NCBI GenBank assembly: GCA_964036275.1
Contig: OZ038435.1
Coordinates: forward strand, 26,703,521 to 26,767,520
DNA: 64,000 nucleotides
DNA from: Litoditis marina
Taxonomy: Eukaryota > Nematoda > Chromadorea > Rhabditida > Rhabditidae
Direction: 5' to 3'
Shown: piece by piece, positions 47,401-58,049 of the stretch
Layout: each line of letters starts with the position of its first letter
Numbering within the stretch: the stretch's first letter is position 1
Notes under the pieces: model-generated
What the model was told of the DNA's origin: nothing
The model's input: the letters and a program-made list of their open reading frames with translations, nothing else
Databases searched by the model: none
Translations under genes and position numbers: made by a program

Positions 47401-50400
47401 AGATAGAACCTGTGCATTGCCTTTATAAAATATGGCTATCCCCAGAACAGTCATCTGAAAAAGCAAACAAATGCGTTACAGTAGTAAAATAATATTACAT
47501 CAGATAAAATTCAAATAAGGTGGTTTTTAGAATTTAGAACTTTACGATCTTCAGACCTATTGAGTTTATTCGAGTCCACGACGAAACTGGATACAAGCAT
47601 AGATAACAAGTTGTGTGTAGTATAGTATGTTAGTATGGCAAAACTCATATACGTTTAATTAGGGTGTTTTTCAGTAGAAAAATTGTAGAGGGTGTTTCAC
47701 TCAGTGCGAAATCGGACAAAAGGGGTTGAAATTTGCAACTTAGAACAGAGAAAATTTCCATATATCTATCTCAAGTTCAGTTTTACAGAAGAAATCAATG
47801 AAAAATGAACTTACATCAATCATAATGAGAACAGCAAACAGCAGCCAATTGTTGAGGAGGGCCATGACTATGGTCTGCGTGAAACAAAGGGAAAATAAGA
47901 AGAGAAGCGCGAACTGGAATCAAGTTCATTTTAGGAGTTAGAGAACAACAATCAGTGTACTGTTGGTCAAATGTACAGTCACGTGAAACATGTTAAACAC
48001 AACAAAAATCGGTACACAATTCCTCATCAGAATGTTTTACATGACTATTCAATTTTCTTCTAGTATATTGCGGTCACGCTGTATGGATTTTGATTTCTGC
48101 GAAAATAGAACGTTCCAAAGTTTCAAAAATGTCAGAAATGAAGCAATTATCGCACAGTTACCTGGACAGCTATGTATAATCGAGAGTGTTGAAAGCAATT
48201 CACATGTTTATTCACGTATTCACGTGACTCTTCACGTGAAACGTGGCTCTCCCGTTCCCGTTTCCTACCTGCATTCTACCAGCATTGATATGTTCGAAGT
48301 AGACTGGGTACAGACTGTCTTCTCGACACGCCTCCAGGGCAAGGGATTCTTCATCTTCCAAGTCATCCAACGCTTCTAACAATTCTTGACTGGAAGGTTA
48401 GTTGTAAGCTATAACGTATCTAACGTAAATCACGGTTTTTGCTTCACGAGAGAGTTGATGTTATAGTTTGATCAGATCGAATGTGAATGCAATAATGCCA
48501 TCAAACTACAAACATATTGTAACGGATAGAACTACCAGGCGCGGCAGCAATCTCTCACAAACCTCATGAGATACCTGGTGAGCAATATCTCACCAACTTC
48601 TCATGAGATTATATCGATTGCTATGCTACAACATTGGAAGTTCACGAGCTCATGAGGTGTTGATGAGATTCTCATGAGAAAGTCATATGAACTTCTCTTG
48701 AAGTTGGATAGATTGCTATGCCGTCAGGTCTGTTAACCCTTTCAACAGTTACCCTATGAAATTTATTCCAGACGGAAACTGTCCTGAAACTTGCAAATCG
48801 CGGTGTGTTCAAGCGGAAAATTTAGTGCACTCGGTGAGGGAAGTAATTCAAAACCGAGTTCGAAGCTCAATTTGCCAGACGTATTTAGAACAAAGTTACA
48901 CAGATGGCCACGGGCTCGTCACGGAAAAGAAGAGAGAGAGAGGGGGGGGGAGAGGAAGAGAGAGGGAAGGAAAGAGAGAGAGAGAGAGGGGGGGGGCAGG
49001 AAAGAGAGATAGAGCATGAAGGGGAGAGAGAGAATGGGAAAGAAACTGAGCCAGAGAGAAAAAGAGAGAGATAGAGAAAAAAAGATTGAGAACTGAAACA
49101 CAGGTTTCTAGCTTGCTACCTAGGCAATGGGCTAACTAGATGAAACAACATTCAGTGCAATATAATGACTGAAAAAAAGATTCAATCATAAATTTATAAG
49201 AATGTTTCGCTGTGATAAACCTTCGCATATTGTATATTGTTGGTTTTCTTATTTACACCGCACACGAGGTGGTACAGGTGTTTAATTGAGTGGCGACGTT
49301 TCGACAAATTCGCCGTCTTCAGAGCCGCCTGGAAAAGGCATCAATAAGCAAAGGACAACAGACAGTCGCGCCGGAACTCAATTCAGACATATTCCAACCA
49401 GTACAAAGGGAAAACATAGCTAACTCAAGACAAACAGGAACTTTGACACACCTTATTCCACACTATGTTGATGAGAAAGAAGATGAGACAGCCGACTGAC
49501 AGACTTGTGATATATGAAATGAACCACACTCCAATTTACACTTGCTGAGGAAGGGCACGAGATGCGTGGTAGTCTGGCAATGGAGATGCACTCGTCTTTC
49601 CTGTTAACGCTACGTGATTTGGCACGTAACCAACAAGCTTCCAGCAGTCTACGGAAACGTTCCCTTCTACTCCGAGTAACGGAATTTGATAGCGAAATTC
49701 GCGCCTTGGTGTGAATGAACCATGTGGTTTCCCAGCGCATTTCTGCAAACTTTTGTTCCGTTTCCTGATGTGCTCTTTCAGACGAATGCAAATTTTCTTA
49801 TATCTCAAGTCACTCAGTCGGTTGTCTCATCACCTTTGTGTGGAATAAGGTTTGTCAAAGTTCCACTTTGTATCGAGTTAGTCATGCTCTCCTTTTGTAC
49901 TGATGCGAATATGTCTGAATTGTGTTCCGGCGCGACTGTATCGGGTTTCTTGTCGTTTGCTCATTGATGCCTTTTCCAGGCTCTGGAGACGGCGAATCCG
50001 CCGAAACGGCGCCAAATAACAGCTGTACCACCCCGTGTGTGGTGTAATGAAAAGAACAAACATAATTATATATACTAAAAGTAAATTAAATAGTCACCTA
50101 AAGTTAGCATTCCAATGAGGCATCGTGCACTTTGTCAATGCACGTTCCTGAGTTCTGCCGCGTTTATCATGTTTCACGTGACTGTGCAATTGACTAACAG
50201 TATAATTTTAAATCTGACCTGAAATGTTCTCTGTTCCATCCGCCTTGTAATGGTTCCAGGGCGTCCGATCGGCCCATTTCGAGACTCTGGAAAAAAACTA
50301 TCAAAATAATTGTAAAAAAATATGAAAAGTATGAACAACGGAAAAAGCCATATCCATACTTTCAAACTTACACACAAAAGAGAAGAAACCCACGAAAATA

Positions 50401-53400
50401 CGCTCATTTTCTCAATATTCAGAATTTCACACATTTCACGCGGCGGCTTTGGCCATAATTTCAGGCTTAACAAAACTAATCAACTTCGAAAAATTGAATT
50501 TTCAGTCCTTTCCTACTTTGGGAATTCATGAGCTCTGGAAGTGAGAAACTCAAAGTTGAACAGAAAACTAGAACGTTACAAAGATGTTTGATGTATATAT
50601 TGTATTTTGTAAATGATCTGACTGAATAGCGTGTTGTATTTTTAAACTGAAACCGAATTAGGATTCCCGAAAGTGAATCATGCAACACGCAGCTACAATT
50701 GTTCTATTTTTAGACTTCCATCATCAGTTCACATTGAAGAAAAAGTTTTTTCTGCATTTTAATCAATCTAATAGTTTAATTCGAATTGCTGAGCTTTTCA
50801 TTTATAGTTACATCGAAAATAGTCTTCACATTTCATATTTCTGCTTTAAAAAGTGAATCTTCACGATAATCGCCAAGATTGAATTAGATTAAGAAGGTAA
50901 GCAGATATCACACATTGTTCACGTTTTTTTCTGTTTCATTCGATAAAAGCTCAAAATTGTCACCAACTCTATAGGTGACTATCCTAGTGGATAGTAGTCG
51001 AATATTACTAAGTCCTCGTTGTAAGATCATCGCGAAATAGTGGGTGTTTCTGAGAGACGCAGAGAAGATGTTGCCAGAATATTTTGGCACCCAGCCAGTT
51101 CAGGGGGTCGTTTTGAATCGTTTGATTGTGAGTTAGTCTGGTGGGTTGTTTGATTGCTGAGGGCACGAGATACTTCCGGAAACCCAGACTAGCTGGGTAG
51201 AGATTTGAGAAATGAGAAAAGAAAGATTATTTGAGTTTCCCCGTATTGTTTCACTACATTTGGTGCAAGTATGTCGGTTGAAATTAAGATAATAACTGGA
51301 GAAAGTGAATAGGTTAGAAGATGACAAATTATGAATAGAGAGTATGAGTAACCGAACCATCTTTGTAGTTTGATTTCGACACGCCATAGTTTAGAAATTT
51401 AAACCGAAAAACAAGAAACGGTGGAATCAGACTACAAACACAGCGAGATGGGTAGCATACACATACACCGTGTCGGCCTTCAAAAAAAACCTATCAGAAG
51501 AGACACATTGGATCCCGGGTCCAGTGTACTTATTTGTATTCTCATGCATAAATTGCACTTCTGCCAAAGTGCATGTTTGGGTAGCCTTCCGTTTGGCCCA
51601 TGCTCCATCTCTCTCTAAGCTATAATATACTGCTAAACTCTAGGGTTCGCCCTTTATGAGCAGGCTTCTACGGTGTATGCGTTATCCTGCTGTGTTTGTA
51701 GTTTGATCTCGTTGCTGTTTGGTCAAACTTCAGAAGAATGGCGTACATCAAACTCTAACAACGAAAAATATTAGTTCTCTCGCTAGTGCTCTTAGCTATA
51801 CTTCTATTTGAACAGTGTAAAAGATTGGAATTTATTAGGTTTATTGAGAAGTTGGAGGTTCATAGGATGTTCTAGCTTGCCGGTGGCCTAAAATACTTGC
51901 TCGTAAACGTGAACATATTGCCGGAGGCAAAACATTAGAACACGTGAAACATAATGAGATGCACGTGTTGAAGTGCAAGAAACCAATAGACTTCCGCGAA
52001 AAACCATAGTTGGAAAGAGTGCAATCCCGTGAGAGATTTTTTTCGTTAATTTTCTTATGTCTGAATGAATTATTGCGCAACTAATACTTGTATTAACAAT
52101 TGGAAATGAACGATTATTAGGTATTCCACGAATCAAAGTGGCGTAACAATGCGTTTACAACTTTCACTGAGACATACAGGGAATAGTAAAACACTAGTGG
52201 ACTTTATGGTTGCACATTCTCCGATAAATACTACACGTTTTACGTGAACGTGAAGAATAAGAAAACAAACTGGATAACAAAACAAAAATTTTTGGAGATA
52301 AATGAGAATTTGAATCGTGGAGACGTCTCTGAATGATTCAGAAGAAAAAAGAACAACACTCCGTCCTGACTAACACTCGAGAGAGACAATTGAACAGGAG
52401 AAAGGGGGAAATAGCGACATACTGGGGAAGAGGTCATCAAACATTCAGCCTCGTTAGAGAAACAAGGAAAAGTTCAACTTGACTTATTACTTCCGGAAAT
52501 AAGGTTATGAAAATTAACTTTATGTTTCCACAGAACTAGGCCAAGTTTTGAGAAAACGTACTTTCGGAGAAAAGCATGTTCTTAAGAGTTTTCTCTGGAA
52601 TAAATTCTAGCGAAAGAAGCGAGTTAATTACACTTTGTACGATTGGACTGAGTTTCTGAACGCTAAAGTCATTTTATAACCATTACATTGCGATGAAATA
52701 GTCTCGTTTCAGGAGTGAACATGGGCAAGTGTAGTTCTCGAAGTTTTTAGATTTCTACAATTTATCGAAGTGATTCGAGTAGAACATTCATCCGAATCGT
52801 GTTTAAAGAGGTTTTTGAGGTGTTTCGGTCAACATGACGAAGGTGAGCATTGTTTCACGCAAATACATATACCACGAGGGAAAATAACTCTCATTCACTT
52901 CACATTACTCATCTGTTTCTCGTGTTCTAGAAGTGCTACATCTCATGTGAGAGGTGACGTGATGGATTGCGAGTACATAATATATTCTTCAAAGTTAAAT
53001 TTTTGAATTTCAGAATACGTCTAAAGTTCTAAGTTAATGTTGTAGTTGTTCATACTTGTTGTATTGAGTGAGAGAAACACTTTCTAGTGAACATCCGAAA
53101 ATTTGAAGCTTTCAAGGAACGCTGTCAAGTTTCAGTGGGAATGGCGAGAAGTATATACTGTTAGTCAGTTGGATAGTCACGTGAAGCATGTTAAACAAGG
53201 CAGAACTCAGAAACGTGCAATGGTAAAGTGCACGATTCCTCATTAGAATGCCAAATTCACGTAACGATCAATTGACTTTAAGTAACCAAAGCTCGCAGCA
53301 CACGTTTCGCGCAACTTGCGCGTTCGAACTTCCAAAATTTTTCTTGTCGTGTGTGGGTGAGGGGGAATCAGATAAAACAATGTGTGCCTTCACGCTTGAC

Positions 53401-56400
53401 TGCTCATATTGGGTGAATGGGAATAACGAAGTTGGCAGGAAGGAATTAGTCGCGCGATTGTGAGAAGAAAAAAGAGAAAAGACAAAAAAAGAGGCAAAAT
53501 GGGGGGAGAAATTGAGACAAATCTCAGAGAGGGCTCGGAATATGATGTTCAATCACGACACTACCAAAATCGTGAGCAATATTGCACGATACAGTGCACG
53601 GTTCTAGTTTCTGATTGGACGTAAACGTGTAACCTACACGTGTTAACTACACTAATTTCATAGGACACACTGTACCGTGCTTGAGTTCCTTCAGTTTGTT
53701 GAGAGGGATAGGCTGATAGACAAAAGGTTCGAATTGTTGTCAACTTGTTCAAACCAAAAAAAAGTGGAAATCTTAATTAAGTTCGATATTGCGCTTTGTT
53801 GGGATGTTTCCAACGAAAATAATCAGAAATATGAAAAAAAAGCGAATGTTGTTTTTGCTGTCAGATGAAAATAAAACCCATAAATCTTCATTTCTAGAAA
53901 ACGTCTCGCGAGATGATCAGATACGATCACATAAAACAATGAAACTAATGGAATGGCAGGCAGATCGCGTGTTTTGAAATGAGACAAAGAAATATATTCT
54001 TTGTTTGTAGGGACTGATGGTTAGATATGCGTTAATGCGATAAAACATCAGTAAATCTGTCTTATCCAGGAGGGATTGTTTTTTTTTGTTCTGTACGTCT
54101 AGTAATCATTATTAATAATGGTTTGAGTTCAACTAAAAGTTACATACCTGACTAGTCAACAAAGTAGTGAAAAGTTTAAGACACGTTGAACTTTGAGAAC
54201 ATGTGTATTTGAGTGCAACGTGAATATAACTGCTAACCCTAAACATCTTCAATTCAAAAGTTGGACACAGCAGTGAGATCTATAGTAACTTCACTTTAAC
54301 AGCGAGGATACTACTAGGCTCTATCAGCATTCCAAACTTATGTCAGAGAGTTGGAACTTCATAAATATCCCGTGTTCTTCTATGAGTACGACCTTAGACA
54401 CGCAATTAAGTTTGGAAGGGAATTTTAGTGTTCTTTTTCTCATTTGAGACGGGCGAAGGGGCGGAGTCGCAGCCAATTTTCGGATTATAGCAGATTTTGA
54501 GGATGAACGAGCAGAAAGGACGCAAAACACATGGCAACACACGCAATTTTCTCGAACATGAAACCGGAGAATTTGAACTATGGAAAGAATTCAATTGGAA
54601 CGATGGCAGAAAGCATATGATTAGCAAAATGTACCAATCATTTCACAAATTTGTACGGATCAGTTCACAACTTCAAAAAAAGTCGAATAGGTGTGCAGAA
54701 TGCGAAAAATTTAGAAATTGTTTGTTGCCCTAATATATTTCCAGTTTCCTGACATGCTAGTTAAAGAAACCGTTTCGCTATAATTTGAGTTTCACGAAAA
54801 ATTCAAAAAGCTTAAAAAAGTTTTGCAGTGTCTTCGCATAGACCATGCAAAAACCTCCATATTGAAAATTTGTAAAATTTGCATAACATCAAGCATTAAA
54901 AAAGAGGACATGAACATTTTCACTGTGACGCAACTTGACTTGGTCCCTTTACGTCCAGATTTATTTTCATTTTGTAGTCTTTAATTGTGTTTTCGTATAT
55001 GCAAGAAAGTTTTAAAACTTTTTTGTACTTCTATAGGCTATTTGGAGCATACCCCGTACGCAACTCCCCTATCGGTGTCATTACGTAAGCCGCTTTTCTG
55101 AGAAAACGAAGCAAGATAGAGATATAAAAGTATATATTTTTGATAATGGTCTTTCATTTGCCAAAGGGTCAGATTGTTAACTCATAAGTCAAAATTAGAG
55201 CGGGACGGATTCTTTAACTACAAGTAAAAAAAAGTTTCTCATTCCTATGTGATTTCCACGAAACGTAGTTCCGTATCTCGAAACACGTGATATGTTTGTG
55301 TGTTTGTTGAGATTGTAGTTTGATCCCATATCTGACACAATCGGCACTCTGTACTGCGCAGTTCATACTACAACCTATATATGCTCAATTTTTTAGGCCT
55401 TTTCTCATTTTTTTTATTTTCAACTCATCACCAACGCATGACCTTTGTATATTAGCTGTTGTAAAGTGATAAGGGGAACACATAAGTAAGTAAAGGAACG
55501 AATAATTAAATCTTCTGTAGTTGATTCCTATTTCTCTGTCCACAATTTGATAAAGAGGTTTTGCTGACTGAATAATTCCATTGTTGTTCTCTATGTATGC
55601 GGTTTTTGCTCAACGCTCAGAGTTTCAAAAAAGAGAGAAAGATAAATATAATTTTAAAATATTTGCTCTTCGGACTTATTATCGAGGACAAAATGTTCTG
55701 AAGTAGTTCATTCTAATAGCCAGATTTCCGATTACATTGAGAATTACAAAATAAAATTTTAAAAAAATCGAATTGTGAAAGTCAGAATATATTGTCACGT
55801 GATACGTGACAAACAGATTTAAATTTAACAAATATGGAATGCAGAAACTTCAGCTTGTTATAGAGAATCAGCATCGATGGAGGAACTTTTCAATCGCTCC
55901 GATAATATTACTCACGATAACTAAAACGCACTGGAAGTTTTGTAATCCTACTGTAAGATTCTCAGTAGGAACGGAAATGACTATACGTTACTACTCTATT
56001 CACTTCTAGTATAAATGCTGTTGTTGTGACACTGTGCTTCAGAAATAGCTAGTAAACTCAATTTGGCTTGTTACTTCGAGAACTCAGCTCTCCTCATCAA
56101 AATGGGAATCACTCTCAAAAAAACACAAAGAAATAAAATTAAGAAGATTAGAAAAGAGTCTTGGTACATTAAAAGTATAGAAATGTTCTGAGTTTTGGAA
56201 CTCGAGAAATGTTTGACTGGTAATTTCACTAGCAGGCTGTAATTTCGATAGACTACTACCCAGCTCATCTTTCGAAATTAAAAATAAACAACTCAAACGA
56301 AATCAGAACTGCTTCACGAGCTTCAGGTTCAACTTTTGTCTTCTTGAACCATAACAAACTTTACAGAGCCAGACTTTTGGACCAAAGGTTGCTCCGATTT

Positions 56401-56434
56401 GAGCGTGACCTACCTTTGAGGGAGAACGCACCAT
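35490..56434 (-). CDS. Membrane adenylate cyclase, apparently intact (copy 2)
   Basis: Makes cAMP from ATP at the plasma membrane. Exons, minus strand: 56414-56434, 50219-50286, 48269-48389, 47815-47913, 47377-47454, 47158-47256, 46601/46632-46676, 46289-46389, 45563-45656, 45240-45316, 44806-44941, 44372-44475, 43898-44056, 43191-43362, 42743-42804, 42401-42467, 41896-41976, 41580-41677, 41246-41330, 40908-41012, 40501-40599, 40287-40358, 39726-39824, 39470-39528, 38518-38647, 38031-38168, 37583-37714, 37284-37370, 36610-36718, 35900-36024, 35490-35612; about 1014 aa. M1 is ~71-205, C1a ~215-450, M2 ~530-776, C2a ~800-1014. Metal Asp residues (FADICGF, ILGDC), C2 Lys (KIKT), YDIWGN, NVASRM and VKGKG are kept. 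Wording in C1 and C2 is closest to the ADCY2/4/7 and 5/6 side of the family. All joins are in phase except at exon 46601-46676, which fits only if a weak internal donor is used. The first exon (MVRSPSK) is inferred from phase and context. Confidence 0.85.
37284..38168 (-). other. Start of the C2a catalytic domain, copy 2
   Basis: Three exons give the linker [12 protein letters not shown], the membrane-proximal helix with [12 protein letters not shown], then [28 protein letters not shown] and the KIKT lysine motif that pairs with adenine in mammalian C2. The 3' splice site before ALDEQ reads TTAAAG, not YAG; copy 1 has a normal TTTGTAG there. A CAG 15 nt inside the exon could be used instead, removing five residues in frame. 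Confidence 0.75.
38706..38855. repeat. GATCCCGGC foldback MITE, whole copy
   Basis: The arms TAGAAGATCCCGGCACC and GGTGCCGGGATCTTCTA flank a CATCCCGCCGGGATG centre. In block A the left arm of this same insertion was deleted with the adjacent exon. Confidence 0.9.
39825..40286. other. Intron of copy 2 unrelated to its block A counterpart
   Basis: The flanking exons (39726-39824 and 40287-40358) are nearly identical to 7788-7886 and 8157-8228. The introns share neither length (462 against 270) nor obvious sequence, and the acceptors differ (ATTATAG against ATTTTTAG). No repeat family was recognised in either version. Confidence 0.7.
42171..42335. repeat. Foldback MITE with ~45-bp arms, block B
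   Basis: Counterpart of 10088-10235. It has an extra CGTCGCACGTCATCCAAT inside the left arm, apparently an internal duplication. Confidence 0.85.
44806..44941 (-). other. C1a catalytic exon, copy 2
   Basis: Encodes [20 protein letters not shown] through HNCMRIK, with the first metal-binding Asp and the following hydrophobic loop of the class III cyclase fold. The equivalent exon 12684-12819 in copy 1 is intact. Confidence 0.93.
48533..48730. repeat. CTCATGAG foldback MITE, right edge of block B
   Basis: Paralogue of 16398-16605. Sequence similarity between the two blocks ends four to nine bases beyond it, at TTAA. Confidence 0.8.
48928..49085. repeat. GA-rich simple repeat
   Basis: Interrupted (GA)n and G-run tract in the first large intron of cyclase copy 2. 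The ORFs across it (48756-49019, 48791-49012) come from the repeat composition. Confidence 0.92.
49254..50046. mobile_element. Large foldback element, ~150-bp inverted ends
   Basis: The ends TACACCGCACACGAGGTGG and CCACCCCGTGTGTGGTGTA begin inverted arms that share CGCCGTCTTCAGAGCC/GGCTCTGGAGACGGCG, TGCCTTTTCCAGG and GCGCCGGAACTCAATTC words. The centre has further imperfect pairing (CTTATTCCACAC with GTGTGGAATAAGG). It lies in cyclase intron 2. No transposase or reverse transcriptase frame was recognised. Each arm holds a GACGGCGAAT...GAAACG hairpin of the kind found in some retroelement ends. Confidence 0.75.
50219..50286 (-). CDS. Cyclase copy 2, N-terminal exon
   Basis: Encodes [18 protein letters not shown] plus four residues. 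It ends with two bases that complete a Ser codon with exon 48269-48389, so the join is in phase. It is absent from block A. An in-frame ATG lies nine bases past the TTTTCCAG acceptor, so spliced-leader addition here, with translation from that ATG, is an alternative to the upstream exon at 56414. Confidence 0.7.
50287..56413 (-). other. Inferred first intron of cyclase copy 2, 6.1 kb
   Basis: No coding exon was supported here on either strand. It contains CACGTGA MITE copies (53149-53282, decayed 55790-56013), TGTAGTTTGAT elements (51361-51441, 55310-55375) and otherwise AT-rich unique sequence. The ORFs present are short and lack splice or family support. Confidence 0.45.
56414..56434 (-). 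CDS. Probable first coding exon of cyclase copy 2
   Basis: ATG followed by VRSPSK and a strong donor (AAAG then GTAGGT). It ends in phase 0 and exon 50219-50286 starts in phase 0, so the join is in frame. The sequence just upstream is GC-rich compared with its surroundings, and a TATA box lies about 140 nt further up. The assignment to the cyclase rests on phase and on there being no other supported exon between. Confidence 0.45.
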
Positions 56435-56571
56435 GATGTCGCAACGAAGACGCGACTATAGCATTCAGAAGGCGCGGTACGCTCTCGTTTTCCGGGTAGA
56501 GCTGATGCGCAGTCAGACCGTCAATCGATACGCAGCCACATTCTTATCTTGTCTTTTATTGTAAGCAGTTA

Positions 56572-56583
56572 CTATTTATAGAC
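56572..56583 (-). promoter_or_regulatory. TATA box candidate, cyclase copy 2 promoter
   Basis: The minus strand reads GTCTATAAATAG, a near-ideal TATA box, about 140 nt before the ATG at 56434. That leaves room for a start site near 56540 and a 5' UTR of about 100 nt. Block A has no counterpart. Confidence 0.45.
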
Positions 56584-57689
56584 AATGCACAGAAAAGCGC
56601 GCCTACAGCTGACCACGTATTCAGTTCAAAACAAAAGAGAAGAAGAAAATATCTTGGTTTGTTCAAATTCGGTCGAAAAAGAATGTGGATGTGTTGAAAA
56701 GGTGAGTTTATATTCATTTTCAGCTCACAAACTTAGAATATCATGGGTGAACTAGTGAAGCACTATATTTCGTACAATTTAGGTGTGTATGTATTTTTGA
56801 ACAAAATTGCGATTTGCGCAGGACTTGATGCAATCGCATACAATTGCTTGTAACACTAACCAATCTACAAAACAAAACAACCACAACAAGGATCTCTCAA
56901 CTAAACCTTGATCTTTTCATGACCATGCAAAGTTGCATATTTCAATAATAGTCTGAAAAACACTAAGTAAAACGGAACTTCTAACCTGATTAACAACTAT
57001 TCCAGGAATACAAACGACCTATTAGGCTTGTAGATCAAAATACTCTAGATTGAATGTTGGATGTCGCTGTGGAATTTTTCGCTATTCGGAAGAATGCATA
57101 ATTCATTAAACGTGGGCATACGAGTTTTCATGACAATAAAATAACAACAAGGTAAACTTACGCTCTCAAAACATTGTCAAACATGCAGTTTATAGTGTTT
57201 TTATTTGTGTTTCAAAGTTATCGTGCAATTCAGTCTACGAATACCGATACATTCCCAGTTCAAATAGATAATTGGGCTATTTTTCAAAACAATAAAATGT
57301 GTCGGACGGGAGGTTGTCAATTGTAATGAATGTGTTCACTTGTAACCTGTCAGCTGTCGCCGGAGGCAAAAGAAAGGTAAGTTTCATCTGTCTTTGAATC
57401 GGAAAGAAAAACAAAGCTGTTTTGACATAAATAAACATGATAGTACTCAAAACAGCCGCGTTCATCATGCAATCGATACTGCATTGGTAAAGGTAAACGT
57501 AAAGCAAAGCTTTAGTTGTAGCATAATACAATTATTATTAAAGAAAACTTTACGATAAGAAAAGTTGACAGCTCTCTATTATGTGTGACAACTCGACAAA
57601 CGTAGCAGAGTTTTTTTAGCACGTTGAGTAACGAAACACTTTCCTATAGTTCTCCACTTTGAAAAAAGTAACACAAAAATAGTTCTATC

Positions 57690-58040
57690 CCCACTTTTGG
57701 AACGTGTAAAGACTGTCTTTCTCAAAAAAGTTCATTTTTCTTCTTAAAACCAGTTTCAAACGCTCTGGGGTCGGACGTGAGAAATGTGAAGAAATGTGCA
57801 AAAGTGTGCACGACAGTGCTTTAGGTTGAAAATCACTAACATTGTCTCGTAAAGGCTAATTTAAGTTCTTCCAATTTCGAAGCGTGTGAAGAATGTATTT
57901 CTCTTAAAAGAGCACATTTTGTTCTCAAAATCAGTTCCAAACGCTTTGAACGTGAGAAATGGCGGACGTGAGAAATGTGAAAAGTATACAGAACAGTGCT
58001 CTAGGTTGAAAAACCATTAACATTGTCTTGGAAAGGTGGC
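57690..58040. repeat. Tandem pair, ~180-bp units
   Basis: Two diverged direct units (about 57690-57860 and 57872-58040) share CGTGTGAAGA-like, CAGTTTCAAACGCT, GGACGTGAGAAATGTGAA, CAGTGCTTTAGGTTGAAAA and AACATTGTCT words. Non-coding. Confidence 0.75.
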
Positions 58041-58049
58041 AAAGTTGAC

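Larger units (their letters stand above)
33880..48736. repeat. Duplicated block B (adenylate cyclase copy 2)
   Basis: Direct copy of block A (2830-16609), about 1.1 kb longer, mainly because of a 777-bp insertion at 34060-34836 and the 210-bp segment that copy A deleted. Intron 39825-40286 is unrelated to its counterpart in A. Right-edge similarity ends at GTCTGTTAA, as in A. Confidence 0.9.

Noticed and set aside
49453..49808. ORFs inside the 49254-50046 foldback as a transposase or reverse transcriptase
   Set aside because: Frames of 90-112 codons show no catalytic motifs, and the element is largely self-complementary, which creates open frames on both strands.
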